DNA from: JAKAGZ01 sp963783855
GTDB taxonomy: Bacteria; Bacteroidota; Ignavibacteria; Ignavibacteriales; Ignavibacteriaceae
Length of the DNA: 64,000 nt
Assembly (NCBI GenBank): GCA_963783855.1
Contig: CAWAPE010000013.1
Location: 1 to 64,000, forward strand
Direction of reading: 5' to 3'
The notes under the pieces are model-generated. The model saw only the letters and a program-made list of their open reading frames with translations, was not told where the DNA came from and ran no database searches. The translations under genes were made by a program, and so were the position numbers. The number at the start of each line of letters is the position of its first letter. Position 1 is the first letter of the stretch. This document shows, one piece after another, positions 8,891 to 18,535 of the stretch.

Positions 8891-9235
8891 TTAAAATTTC
8901 CATCTAGAACTAAATGAAACTGAAACCTGCTTGGCATAATTGGGAGCTATAAAAGTTTCCATGTTTGAAGTAGCTATATTAAAATCAATTAGTCCGGCAT
9001 CTAAACCAAGACCAAAAACTCAACTAAAACCACTTTCACCACCAACTGAAATCCCTAATCTCAAATAAGGTACCCACTCCATTGGCTTCCATTCCATACC
9101 TAACGAAAATCTCGGCTTTTTGCTGTTACCGGGCATATCATTAAAGTCCTGATAAAAATCTACAGCCAGAAGTAAACTCCCGACATTGTTGGTTTCTTCA
9201 CTAAGAAAATAATGTGAAATTCCGATTCTTAACAC
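8891..9235 (-). pseudogene. C-terminal remnant of an outer-membrane beta-barrel gene
   Basis: The minus strand encodes RIGISHYFLS, YQDFNDMPGNSKKPRFSLG and LRLGISVGGESGFS, then an in-frame TGA (near 9018), then FGLGLDAGLIDFNIATSN and a closing SFSSRWKF with a terminal Phe. Alternating hydrophobic beta strands and the final aromatic residue are typical of outer-membrane barrels (DUF5723/PorV-like in look). The reading is closed upstream by a stop about eight codons before 9235, so no complete N-terminus exists. It is either a gene remnant left between lptG and glnE or a piece with sequence errors. It ends one base after lptG, on the opposite strand. Confidence 0.6.
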
Positions 9236-9368
9236 TATAGCAAGCTTAATAGAAAATCCTTATCTTTTTCGCCATACCTTGTGTAATTTGTATTAAATTA
9301 AAGTTAAATTTTCATCATCAAATCCAATTAACTATTAGATTATCTCACAAAAATAAGCTTTTCAGCCA

Positions 9369-12182
9369 GTGAAAAATAATCCGAAATTATCGAATGATTT
9401 TCTAATAAATATAATCGAGATTTCTGCCGGTTATTTTAGTCCCGAACAACTTGACAAATTTTTCTTACTTGTTGAAACAGAAATCAGGAAATATTATTTC
9501 GATCGTTCAGCAGAAGCAAATTTACTTCGCATAATCCTTGGGATGTATAATAAGATATCCTTTCTTGAAGAAAGCATTAAATACCCCCATTACATCGAAA
9601 TTCTAGTTTCAATATCCGTAAACAGCAATTATCTTACCGATATTTTAGTAAGAGATCCTGAATATTTTTACTGGATCGTAAATCCCTCTAATCTAAAATC
9701 CAAAATTGTTTTCGATGATTTCAACAGTTCAATTTCTGCTAAACTGAAATCTTATAAAACATTTAATGCAAAGATTAATTTCTTAAAAGCATTAAAAAGA
9801 AAAGAAATTTTAAGAATCGGGTTAAAAGATATTCTGAACTTAGAAGATTTACGTTCCGTTACAGAAGAACTTTCAGTCCTGGCAAAAGCTATAACTGCAA
9901 ATCTTTTTGAAATTTGCTACAACGAGATATTGAATAAGCACGGACTGATAAAAATAAATAATAGTTATTGCGTTATATCGCTCGGGAAACTTGGGGGCAA
10001 TGAACTTAATTACAGTTCTGATATTGATTTGATCGTATTATTTGATGCAAATAGAAAAATCAATAGTAAAAAAGACTACCAGGATTTCCTAAGTGAAGTT
10101 ATTCTGCTTTTCATTGAAACATCAACCACGATAACAGGAGCCGGATATATTTACCGGGTCGATTTAAGACTCAGGCCAGATGGTAAAAATTCTCCTCTCT
10201 GCAATACCTTTGCCAGCTATACTGATTATTATGAAAGCCGGGGCGAGGATTGGGAGAGGCAAATGCTGATCAAAGGAAATTTTGTTACCGGAGATCAAAA
10301 ACTTTATTCAAAATTCTACAATTATATTTCTCACTTCATTTACCCTTCTAATTTTACCTATTCCCCACTAGAACAAATCAGAAAAATGAAGGATGCTATT
10401 GAAAAAAATCTGGAAGATGAAGAAAATATTAAACTAAGTTCGGGCGGCATCAGAAATATCGAGTTTTCTGTCCAGGCTTTACAATTATTAAATGGAGGTC
10501 GGTATACCGATTTACAAACTCCAAATACTCTTGAAGCAATTGAAAAATTAAAACTGAAAAAATTATTTACAGATAAAGAAGCAAAAGCCTTAAATGCTGC
10601 ATACATTTTTTACAGAAAGATTGAACATTACCTGCAATTAATGAATGATACGCAAACCCATACTATTCCGAGTGAAAGAGTTCAAATCAAAAAGCTCAGC
10701 TCTTTCCTTGGCTTTTCGTCTGAATTAAAGTTTCAACAAAAAGTTACTGAATACAGAAAATCAGTTTTAACCATTTATAATTCTATTTTAGGCAATAATA
10801 GTAAAAGAGAGAAAAAAGAAATAATAAACAACGTGAATTTTACTAATCCTGTAAAATCACGTAAAAACCTTGTTTACTTACGAGAAGGCAAGGGACTTTT
10901 GGGCCACAAGCAATTTGATAAAAAATCAATCGATAGTTATTTAAAAATTGAGCCCTTTCTTATTCAATATCTTATGGAATCTGCAAATCCTGATATTATT
11001 GTGGAAAACTTTGCACGGATTATCAGTAATGCAAGTTTCCCATCTATATGGTACGCTGAATTTTCTGATAAGAAATTTTTCAATTCCTTCCTGACATTAT
11101 GCGAGAATTCACAACGATCAGTAAACCTTTTTTCTGAAGACAAAACACTACGGGAAATCTTTCTCAGCAAAAAAACTTTTGAAAAACTTTCTGTGGAAAA
11201 ATTAAGAGAAGTAAGGACGAAGGAAATTTTATTCTACTTATCTGTTCAAATAACATTAAAAATTATATCTATTCCGAAAGCATCAGGATTATTAAGCAGT
11301 TTTATAAACGAAAAAATAAAAACAAAATTTAGTGAAAGTTTTGGAGCAGAAGATTCAAAGAATTATTTAATTTCAGCTCTTGGTAGTTCTGGGTCCGGTG
11401 AAATGACATTTGCATCCGATATTGATTTGATTTTCATTACAAAAAAAACCGGGTCCACAGGAAAAGAAGAGAAGCTATTTCAGCAATTTCTGCAACAATT
11501 GAAAAACGAACTCTTCCCGTTTGAAGTTGATTGCAGGCTCCGCCCCGAAGGCAAAAGTAGTCAGCTTGTGTGGAATGTTGCGGCTTATGAAAATTATATA
11601 ACAGACAGGGCCAGAACATGGGAGTTTCAATCATTTTGTAAATTAAAATTCGTTGCTGGCAATAAGACTTTGCACAACCGGCTTGTAAAATCCATTAAAT
11701 CTAAAATAGCAGATTTTGACAAAGATATTTTGCTTAACGACATCTATGAAATGCGAAAAAAACTTTATCCGTCAGATCTATCCGGTTTAGTCGAACGCTT
11801 TAACATAAAGAAAAGCAAGGGCGGTCTGGCAGATATTGAATTTACCCTGCAATTCTTGATGCTTATAAATAATGATGCCTTTAAGAAGTTGATGGGCTCT
11901 GACAGCAAAACGATATTAGGTTACTTCGCTAAAAATATATCCGGATTTGGTGATAAAAAAGAATTGATCTCCGGCTATCATTTCCTGAAGACCATTTCAT
12001 TTGCTTCCCAGATATTATATGATTCCACCACTTCTTCAATTATTCTTGATGATAAAAAAGTATTGCAATTATCAAATTTTTTAGGATACAAAAGCGGAAA
12101 AGATTTTTTAAAAGAATTAACGAATTTTACCAGGATTAACCAGAGTTTATTTGAAAAATATATTTCCAGAAAAATAATATGA
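9369..12182 (+). CDS. glnE: Glutamine synthetase adenylyltransferase / deadenylylase (GlnE-like)
   Basis: 937 aa with two nucleotidyltransferase domains, the plan of GlnE. The first active site GKLGGNELNYSSDIDLI lies near residue 207, the second GSSGSGEMTFASDIDLIF near 671. Each has the G-S/x-D-x-D-L metal signature, and each is followed by an R-L-R-P-(D/E)-G-K motif (DLRLRPDGKNS, DCRLRPEGKSS). In the known family one half removes AMP from glutamine synthetase and the other adds it, in response to PII and glutamine. The GTG start at 9369 is the only early option; no strong ribosome binding site is visible. The DUF2723 gene starts inside its stop codon (ATGA). glnA and glnB are not in the window. 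Confidence 0.85.
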   Translation: MKNNPKLSNDFLINIIEISAGYFSPEQLDKFFLLVETEIRKYYFDRSAEANLLRIILGMYNKISFLEESIKYPHYIEILVSISVNSNYLTDILVRDPEYFYWIVNPSNLKSKIVFDDFNSSISAKLKSYKTFNAKINFLKALKRKEILRIGLKDILNLEDLRSVTEELSVLAKAITANLFEICYNEILNKHGLIKINNSYCVISLGKLGGNELNYSSDIDLIVLFDANRKINSKKDYQDFLSEVILLFIETSTTITGAGYIYRVDLRLRPDGKNSPLCNTFASYTDYYESRGEDWERQMLIKGNFVTGDQKLYSKFYNYISHFIYPSNFTYSPLEQIRKMKDAIEKNLEDEENIKLSSGGIRNIEFSVQALQLLNGGRYTDLQTPNTLEAIEKLKLKKLFTDKEAKALNAAYIFYRKIEHYLQLMNDTQTHTIPSERVQIKKLSSFLGFSSELKFQQKVTEYRKSVLTIYNSILGNNSKREKKEIINNVNFTNPVKSRKNLVYLREGKGLLGHKQFDKKSIDSYLKIEPFLIQYLMESANPDIIVENFARIISNASFPSIWYAEFSDKKFFNSFLTLCENSQRSVNLFSEDKTLREIFLSKKTFEKLSVEKLREVRTKEILFYLSVQITLKIISIPKASGLLSSFINEKIKTKFSESFGAEDSKNYLISALGSSGSGEMTFASDIDLIFITKKTGSTGKEEKLFQQFLQQLKNELFPFEVDCRLRPEGKSSQLVWNVAAYENYITDRARTWEFQSFCKLKFVAGNKTLHNRLVKSIKSKIADFDKDILLNDIYEMRKKLYPSDLSGLVERFNIKKSKGGLADIEFTLQFLMLINNDAFKKLMGSDSKTILGYFAKNISGFGDKKELISGYHFLKTISFASQILYDSTTSSIILDDKKVLQLSNFLGYKSGKDFLKELTNFTRINQSLFEKYISRKII

Positions 12183-14113
12183 GATTCTTTAAGAAGTATT
12201 TCCCGGTATTTACGGGTTTATTTGTTTTTATTATTTACCTTTTTACACTTGCTCCATCATTGGTTGAAATTGATTCCGGAGAACTGGCCACTGTGCAGGC
12301 AACCCTTGGTATTGCACATCCAACCGGATACCCACTATTCACATTAGCCGGATATATATTTTCAAAAATCCCTTTGCCATTTACCACAATTTTTCAGTTA
12401 AATATTCTTGCAGCTATCTGGTGCAGTCTTGCAGTTGGAATTTTTATTTATACATCCAAATTTATTTTGGATAATATTTATATTATTTCAGTCCCTACAT
12501 CAGAAAAGAAAAAGAAGAAAAAAAAGAAAGCCTCGCCTCCCCTAAAAACAGCACCAGCCTTTTCTGAATTTGAATCTATAATTGCCTCTATGGCCGGAGG
12601 TATAGTTTTAGCATTTAGTAAAACATTCTGGTTTCAAAGTACTTCAGTTGAAGTATACTCCATGCAGGTATTTTTATTTTGCCTGGTTATTTTATTCTTG
12701 TTAAAAAGCTTTTTCTCATTGCAACAGGAAGAAATTACTTTCTTAAAATCAGACTGGATTATTTTTGCGTTCGTACTGGCACTTTGCTTTTCAAACCACA
12801 TGACAAGCATATTAATTTTGCCGGGCGCAGCATATCTTTATTTCTCAAAATATAAATTCAATAAGAAAAGTATAAAGCAAATTATATTGATGCTTTTAGT
12901 TTTCATCCCTGTTTTATTATTGTTTTATTCATATTTACCAATAAGGGCAGCCCAGAACCCAAATCTGAATTGGGGAAACCCGATAGATTTTGAGAGAATC
13001 TTAAGACATATTTCCGGCAAACAATACCAGGTTTGGCTTTTTTCTTCAACAGAAGCTGCAAAAAAACAACTTGTTTATTTTTTTAATGAACTTCCGGCCG
13101 AATTTACTTTTTCTATCTTATTTATTTTGACGGGAATATTTTCCGCAATCAAAAAGTCTAAAAAGGTAGGCCTGTTTCTGCTCATTACTTTTATTACTAC
13201 CGTACTTTATTCTATAAATTATGATATTGTTGATATCGATTCGTATTTTCTGCTTGCTTACATAGCGCTTTCGTTTTTTTCAATATTTGGCGTAATAACA
13301 GTATTAAGGTTTCTTAAAAAACAGAAGTTTTCATTCAATATTTCAGTAACGATACTGGTTTTATTTTTTGCCGGTCACATTTATTTAACCTTCGGCAAGG
13401 TTAACCAAAATGATAATTACGCATTTGAAGATTACACAAAAGCAGTTATTGGAAGTGTAGATCATAATTCTCTTATTTTAAGTTACCAGTGGGATTATTT
13501 TGTGTCCCCTTCCTACTATTTCCAACTAGTTGATAATTTCAGAAAAGACGTAAAGATTGTAGATAAAGAATTGCTCAGACGATCCTGGTACTATCATCAA
13601 CTGGATACTGATCATCCTGATGTTCTGGCCAGAATGAGACCCGAAGTAGATAATTTTCTGGAAGCAGTTAAACCATTTGAAAGAGATGAGAAATTTAATC
13701 CTTCAATTTTAGAGACAGATTACCGCGCCGTAATGAGTAATCTTGTTTCAACAAATTTTGACAGATACAGTATATACATTGCTCCTGAGATTTTTGAAAA
13801 TGAAATGCAAAAAGGTCAATTTGTTTTACCGGATGGTTACACTCTCGTACCGGATTTACTTCTTTTCAGGGTTGTAAAAGATAAGAAGTATTATCCAGCA
13901 CCTCTTCCTGATTTTAAGCTAAGATTGCCCCATAAAAAAGACAGATACGTCTTAATGATTGAAAATTTCATAGGGGGAATGCTTACAAGGAGAGCGCTTT
14001 ATGAATTACAATTCGACAAGGTAGAAAAAGCCAGAAAATATGTCAATAAAATTAAATCTGATTTACCTGACTATATAATTCCACCCGGATTAGAAGCTGC
14101 CCTGGGTAAATAG
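12179..14113 (+). CDS. DUF2723 family membrane protein (glycosyltransferase-like)
   Basis: 644 aa, about ten transmembrane helices. The N-terminus FTLAPSLVEIDSGELATVQATLGIAHPTGYPLF is the DUF2723 signature: an acidic E/D pair in the first periplasmic loop and HPTGYP, as in GT-C type mannosyl/arabinosyl transferases. Such proteins are thought to use lipid-linked sugars at the periplasmic face. The soluble C-terminal part starts near residue 415. A Lys-rich stretch (KKKKKKKK at about residues 111-118) sits in a cytoplasmic loop and is unusual. It overlaps glnE by four bases, so the two are co-transcribed although no functional link is evident. It converges on the DUF4837 gene with only four bases between. 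Confidence 0.82.
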   Translation: MRFFKKYFPVFTGLFVFIIYLFTLAPSLVEIDSGELATVQATLGIAHPTGYPLFTLAGYIFSKIPLPFTTIFQLNILAAIWCSLAVGIFIYTSKFILDNIYIISVPTSEKKKKKKKKASPPLKTAPAFSEFESIIASMAGGIVLAFSKTFWFQSTSVEVYSMQVFLFCLVILFLLKSFFSLQQEEITFLKSDWIIFAFVLALCFSNHMTSILILPGAAYLYFSKYKFNKKSIKQIILMLLVFIPVLLLFYSYLPIRAAQNPNLNWGNPIDFERILRHISGKQYQVWLFSSTEAAKKQLVYFFNELPAEFTFSILFILTGIFSAIKKSKKVGLFLLITFITTVLYSINYDIVDIDSYFLLAYIALSFFSIFGVITVLRFLKKQKFSFNISVTILVLFFAGHIYLTFGKVNQNDNYAFEDYTKAVIGSVDHNSLILSYQWDYFVSPSYYFQLVDNFRKDVKIVDKELLRRSWYYHQLDTDHPDVLARMRPEVDNFLEAVKPFERDEKFNPSILETDYRAVMSNLVSTNFDRYSIYIAPEIFENEMQKGQFVLPDGYTLVPDLLLFRVVKDKKYYPAPLPDFKLRLPHKKDRYVLMIENFIGGMLTRRALYELQFDKVEKARKYVNKIKSDLPDYIIPPGLEAALGK

Positions 14114-14117
14114 TTTA

Positions 14118-15203
14118 TTATTCAGCGGCATCAAGCAGATCTTCTTTCCTGTCTTTTGAGAGTTTATCGCCGGTCGTAAATGACTGCAGGGTTACATCCA
14201 TTTGCTGGATCAGGTTACGCTTGTAATATTTGGGCGCGAACACTGAACCATCAAGCATATAAATTCTGTGAGAGTGTTCATCATAAAAAGTATAATTGAC
14301 AAATGGTCCGCCCATTCCTTTTATGTTAAGGTCCCATAATCCCTGGGTTAGCAGAGCATATCTTCCGTTAAAATTAACTTCGCTAGTTGTATAATAATCA
14401 TCTGCAATTACAACATATCCTGAATCATCAGAAGTTTGATAAAATTTCTTTGTTTCTCTGTTTCTTATTGCTCTTACAGAATCAGCATTTAGATAAGCCG
14501 GACTTGCGTTATTAATCCAGTGAACAAATATCCATCTTTCCATACTGCCGCCGGGTGAACGTCTTAGCCAGACAAAATGATCGGTAGAGTCATCCTTTGC
14601 GACTTGAAAATCAGCCTGCACATAAATTATCCATCCGTATTTTTTAAGAAATTTACCTTCAACATCTTTTTGTTCATATCTCGAGTTATAGAGACTTGCA
14701 AACAATCTTTTATCCGAAATTTTCTGAAATGCATAGAGCAAATCATCTGAGTTACGAGTAATTTTTGCAATCAATTCGTTCATTTTGGGAGCCGATAAGA
14801 CCATAACAAGCTGACCTTTTGCCCAAAGATCATATTTACTTACAACAAGGTTGCTGTCTGTCAGCATTTTAGTTCTAACTGTCGAATCAACCACCGAGTG
14901 GAGGAATTCTGAAGTGTGAGATCCTGAATTTAAAGGAGCTACAAAAATTATATTTTTTTTATGTTTGTATTTCCCAAGCTGGTTTACGGAGATTCTTTTT
15001 AATGTAAATAATTTTTCGGGCTGGGGTGTATTAATAATTTTTTCAAATGTAGATTCCATTGCAGGCTTAAGCGCTTCAAATTCTGTTGAATCAGCAACTA
15101 CGTAAATCTCATCTTCCAAACCTCTGGCAGGTTTCAGAGATGTGCAGGATGAGAGAATCATTCCACTAAGAATAATTATTGATAGAAATAAAATCTTTTT
15201 CAT
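14118..15203 (-). CDS. DUF4837 family lipoprotein
   Basis: 361 aa. The N-terminus MKKILFLSIIILSGMILSSC is a lipoprotein signal with the lipobox LSSC, so the mature protein begins at Cys20 and is probably an outer- or inner-membrane lipoprotein. The body (EIYVVADSTEFEALKPAM, FVAPLNSGSHTSEF, then RRSPGGSMERWIFVHW) matches the DUF4837 pattern from Bacteroidota, whose function is unknown. I chose the ATG at 15203 because GAGG stands about seven bases before it and the lipobox then falls at the right distance; six extra codons upstream would overlap the kinase gene. It is the last gene of the greA operon, four bases after the kinase stop codon. Confidence 0.82.
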   Translation of the reverse strand: MKKILFLSIIILSGMILSSCTSLKPARGLEDEIYVVADSTEFEALKPAMESTFEKIINTPQPEKLFTLKRISVNQLGKYKHKKNIIFVAPLNSGSHTSEFLHSVVDSTVRTKMLTDSNLVVSKYDLWAKGQLVMVLSAPKMNELIAKITRNSDDLLYAFQKISDKRLFASLYNSRYEQKDVEGKFLKKYGWIIYVQADFQVAKDDSTDHFVWLRRSPGGSMERWIFVHWINNASPAYLNADSVRAIRNRETKKFYQTSDDSGYVVIADDYYTTSEVNFNGRYALLTQGLWDLNIKGMGGPFVNYTFYDEHSHRIYMLDGSVFAPKYYKRNLIQQMDVTLQSFTTGDKLSKDRKEDLLDAAE

Positions 15204-15207
15204 AAAA

Positions 15208-15876
15208 TTACCTCGGTACATTTCGAAGAATCAAATCAAGGTGGGGCAACCACCAAATATAAAGTCCCCACATTGTTAATCCAATAGAGACCGGAATTGA
15301 CAGGTTATCATCCATCCATCCATATGAAATATTTTCAACTATTGCCGCTACCCCGGCAGCTATAATCCCAATTAAAAACTCTAAATGTAACCCTTCTATT
15401 TTAGGAGTAAAAAATACAACAATAATTGCACTTATAAAGAAAGCTAAAGTTCCCTCTAATGATTTTGACAGGAACTTGTGTTTTCCAAATTTACGCCCGA
15501 TTAGTGCAGCCATGGAATCGCTGATTATCAATATGGTAAAAGCAGTAATGAATATTACTTTAGGGAATACAAACACACAAATCAGGGCAGAAATCAGTAC
15601 ATAAGTAGCACCGTTGAGGTTTTTCTTTTTTTGATCCAGTTCGTGCTTGCGAAGCAGGAATCCAAAAAAAGAATGAAATATTTTACCGAATCGGCCTGAA
15701 AATTGGCGTAATAAATCTACTACCAGGGCAAAAGCTGTAACAGCGCCAAGTATAATAAGGGCATCGGTTCTTGGAATAAAATAATAAACTATCGGGATAG
15801 ATAAGGAACAGAGATGAATTAGTTTACGTACTACTTCATCTCTGTAATGAATTGTTGCGCTGTCACTTGGAGTCAT
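15208..15876 (-). CDS. Diacylglycerol/polyprenol kinase family protein
   Basis: 222 aa integral membrane protein with about six to seven helices. RKLIHLCSLSIPIVYYF at the N-terminus, SDSMAALIGRKFGKH (about residues 120-134) and KSLEGTLAFF (about 138-147) are the conserved motifs of the SEC59/DGK1 group of CTP-dependent lipid kinases, related to CdsA. It probably phosphorylates a lipid alcohol such as dolichol-like polyprenol, phytol or diacylglycerol; the substrate cannot be told from sequence. It overlaps ftsH by 14 bases and is followed by the DUF4837 lipoprotein. Confidence 0.85.
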   Translation of the reverse strand: MTPSDSATIHYRDEVVRKLIHLCSLSIPIVYYFIPRTDALIILGAVTAFALVVDLLRQFSGRFGKIFHSFFGFLLRKHELDQKKKNLNGATYVLISALICVFVFPKVIFITAFTILIISDSMAALIGRKFGKHKFLSKSLEGTLAFFISAIIVVFFTPKIEGLHLEFLIGIIAAGVAAIVENISYGWMDDNLSIPVSIGLTMWGLYIWWLPHLDLILRNVPR

Positions 15877-17953
15877 CTTTCGGAGCAGACTCTTGTTTAC
15901 GTTGTTCCATTAATTTTTTAACGTGATCCGGCACTTCTTCCGGACTTTTTTCACTTTTCTTTACTTCTTCTTTTTTTAATTCAGGGAGTTCTTCACCATT
16001 GATTATCGCATCGATTTCTACTGAATCCAAACTCTCTCTCTCGAGCAGTTCTTTAGAAAGCTTATGCAGTACTTCAATATTATCTCTTAATATTTTTTCG
16101 GCCCTTTCCATCGCACTATTAACGATAACTTTAATTTCATCATCAATATCAATCGCAGTTTTTTCACTGTAATCTTTGTGCCTCTGAATGTCCCGCCCGA
16201 GGAAAATTTCTTCCTCTTTAGCCCCGTAATTTAACGGACCGAGTTTTTCACTCATTCCCCATTCGCAAACCATTTTGCGCGCAATGCCGGTTGCTTTTTC
16301 GATATCATTACCCGCGCCTGTTGTGTAATGATTGAATATTATTTTTTCAGCAGCCCTTCCGCCCAACGCGTAAGTGATTACAGCTTCAAGATATTCTTTT
16401 GAATAAGTATGTTTTTCATCTATTGGGAGATAACTTGTTACGCCCAGAGCCCTACCGCGTGGAATAATAGTAACTTTATGAACCGGGTCTGCTTCCGGTA
16501 TCATTCGTGCAACAAGCACGTGACCAATTTCATGATAAGATGTTGTTTTCTTTTCTTCTTCTGAAATGATGAGACTCTTTCTTTCCATACCCATCATTAC
16601 TTTATCTTTTGCTTCTTCAAAATCAATCATTTGAACTTTCTTCTTGTCCTTCCTTGCTGCAAGTAAAGCCGCTTCGTTTACAAGGTTGGCGAGATCAGCT
16701 CCGGAAAGCCCGGGAGTTCCTTTCGCGAGAACTTCAAGATCAACATTAGTATCAAGAGGAATATTCCTCGTGTGTACTTTTAATACTCCTTCTCTTCCTT
16801 TTACATCAGGACGATCGACAACTACCTGGCGATCAAATCTTCCCGGTCTTAACAAAGCAGGGTCAAGTACATCCGGACGGTTAGTGGCTGCAATAATTAT
16901 CACTCCACTATTTTGCTCAAACCCATCCATTTCAACAAGCAGCTGATTTAATGTCTGCTCTCTTTCATCGTGCCCGCCGCCAAGGCCTGCGCCTCTGTGT
17001 CGGCCAACTGCGTCAATTTCATCAATAAAGATTATACAGGGAGCATTTTTTTTCCCCTGTTCAAAAAGATCCCTAACCCGGCTTGCACCTACACCAACAA
17101 ACATTTCGACGAAGTCCGCACCACTAATTGAGAAAAACGGTACTCCTGCCTCGCCGGCAACTGCTCTTGCAAGTAATGTTTTTCCGGTTCCCGGAGGGCC
17201 TAATAATAGTACCCCTCTTGGAATTTTACCACCAAGTTTCTGGAATTTGGAGGGCTCTTTTAGAAATTCGATAATCTCCTGAAGTTCAAGTTTTGCCTCA
17301 TCAGCACCGGCAACATCTTTGAATGTAATTTTTGATCCTGATTGTGTGATTAATTTTGCTTTACTTTTTCCAAATGAAAAAATGCCGCGGGAACCGCCTC
17401 CCTGCCCCTGCATTTTTCTCATAATCAGAATCCATACGCCAATAATTAAGACCCAGGGAAGAAATCCCAAAAGAATATTCATCCATTCATTTGAATCTTT
17501 TTCAAATGAATAATCAATCCCTTTATTCTTCCAGAGAGCTTCCTGTTCTTTTATAATTGGTTCGGGAAGGTAAACAGAAATATTTTTTACTTTAACCTGT
17601 TTGTTATTGACAGTTATATCCTGTTCACTTTTTAGCTTAGCTTTAAAGTAATAATCATTTACATCTGACTTAGTAATTTTGGCTGAAACAATTTGATCAG
17701 TATTAATCAGTTTTACGTACTGATTATAAGGAACATCAACATAATTAGTCGTGCCTGTTTTGAATAGTTGCATTACAATTACAGCAGCGACAACAACAGC
17801 ACCCCAGCCAAAAACTAGTTTTATGATTTTAGACCAGTCAAAATTGTCGTCTGGTTTTTTGGGGCCTCCACCTGATGGAGGTTTCGGTGTACGTTTCTTA
17901 TTATTATCGTTATTATTTTCTGTCATTAATAGTCTTTTATCAAAGAAATTCAT
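15863..17953 (-). CDS. ftsH: ATP-dependent zinc metalloprotease FtsH
   Basis: 696 aa. Two N-terminal transmembrane helices flank a periplasmic domain (first helix about residues 45-62, second about 160-178). The AAA+ module has Walker A GPPGTGKT (about 250), Walker B IIFIDEID, the pore motif FVG and the SRH ATNRPDVLDPALLRPGRFD. The M41 peptidase domain has HEIGH (about 473) and the third ligand region. The C-terminus is acidic/Lys-rich. FtsH is the membrane quality-control protease and degrades LpxC and SecY in model species. The start is uncertain: AAGGAG lies 14 bases before the first ATG (17953), and an internal ATG ten codons later (MTENNND) has no ribosome binding site. It sits in the greA-to-DUF4837 operon after hpt, a tilS-hpt-ftsH order common across bacteria. 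Confidence 0.97.
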   Translation of the reverse strand: MNFFDKRLLMTENNNDNNKKRTPKPPSGGGPKKPDDNFDWSKIIKLVFGWGAVVVAAVIVMQLFKTGTTNYVDVPYNQYVKLINTDQIVSAKITKSDVNDYYFKAKLKSEQDITVNNKQVKVKNISVYLPEPIIKEQEALWKNKGIDYSFEKDSNEWMNILLGFLPWVLIIGVWILIMRKMQGQGGGSRGIFSFGKSKAKLITQSGSKITFKDVAGADEAKLELQEIIEFLKEPSKFQKLGGKIPRGVLLLGPPGTGKTLLARAVAGEAGVPFFSISGADFVEMFVGVGASRVRDLFEQGKKNAPCIIFIDEIDAVGRHRGAGLGGGHDEREQTLNQLLVEMDGFEQNSGVIIIAATNRPDVLDPALLRPGRFDRQVVVDRPDVKGREGVLKVHTRNIPLDTNVDLEVLAKGTPGLSGADLANLVNEAALLAARKDKKKVQMIDFEEAKDKVMMGMERKSLIISEEEKKTTSYHEIGHVLVARMIPEADPVHKVTIIPRGRALGVTSYLPIDEKHTYSKEYLEAVITYALGGRAAEKIIFNHYTTGAGNDIEKATGIARKMVCEWGMSEKLGPLNYGAKEEEIFLGRDIQRHKDYSEKTAIDIDDEIKVIVNSAMERAEKILRDNIEVLHKLSKELLERESLDSVEIDAIINGEELPELKKEEVKKSEKSPEEVPDHVKKLMEQRKQESAPKDDSK

Positions 17954-17971
17954 ATAAAAATTGTTAACTCC

Positions 17972-18535
17972 TTATTCGCGTAAAACATAAATAGACGTTA
18001 GATTACGGTACTTTTGCGCATAATCTAAACCATAACCGATTACAAATTTACTTGGAATATCGAAGCCAATATAATGAATTTTTACATTATATCTAAGACT
18101 ATTGGGCTTTACCAGCAACGAACAAACCTTCATGCTGGCTGGCTTATGCTGGTCCATTAATTCCTCAATAAATTTGATAGAAAGCCCGGAATCCACGATA
18201 TCCTCAACAATTATGATATCTCTACCGGCAACATCACAGTTAAGTTCCTTTAGCATAGTAACTTTCCCGGATGAGATTTTTTCATCGCCGTAACTTGAAA
18301 GCTTAAAAAAATCGATTTCACAATCAACTTTAATGTGTTTTATCAAATCTGACAGAAATATAAAAGACCCGTTCAAAACACCTATAAAAACCGGTGTTTT
18401 ATCCTTATAATCATGAGATATTTGTTCGCCAAGCTCTTTAATTCTTTTTTGAATTTTGGCTTCTTCAAGAAACGGTACAAAGACTTCCTTCCCGATTACA
18501 ACCTGATCAATATTTTCATTTTTTATTTCAGACAT
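17972..18535 (-). CDS. hpt: Hypoxanthine phosphoribosyltransferase
   Basis: 187 aa. The PRPP-binding loop IIIVEDIVDSGLSIKF (about residues 114-129) with the EDxxDSG core is diagnostic, and FIGVLNGSFIFLSDLI is the first conserved loop of the HGPRT group. It salvages hypoxanthine (and guanine) to IMP/GMP using PRPP. It starts 13 bases before the tilS stop codon and is followed after 18 bases by ftsH; the tilS-hpt-ftsH order is widely conserved, and TilS and Hpt interact in Bacillus. Confidence 0.95.
   Translation of the reverse strand: MSEIKNENIDQVVIGKEVFVPFLEEAKIQKRIKELGEQISHDYKDKTPVFIGVLNGSFIFLSDLIKHIKVDCEIDFFKLSSYGDEKISSGKVTMLKELNCDVAGRDIIIVEDIVDSGLSIKFIEELMDQHKPASMKVCSLLVKPNSLRYNVKIHYIGFDIPSKFVIGYGLDYAQKYRNLTSIYVLRE

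Noticed and set aside
12500..12545. Poly-lysine run in the DUF2723 protein as a frameshift or assembly artefact
   Set aside because: The frame is open on both sides and the run sits in a predicted cytoplasmic loop, so it is kept as real though unusual.
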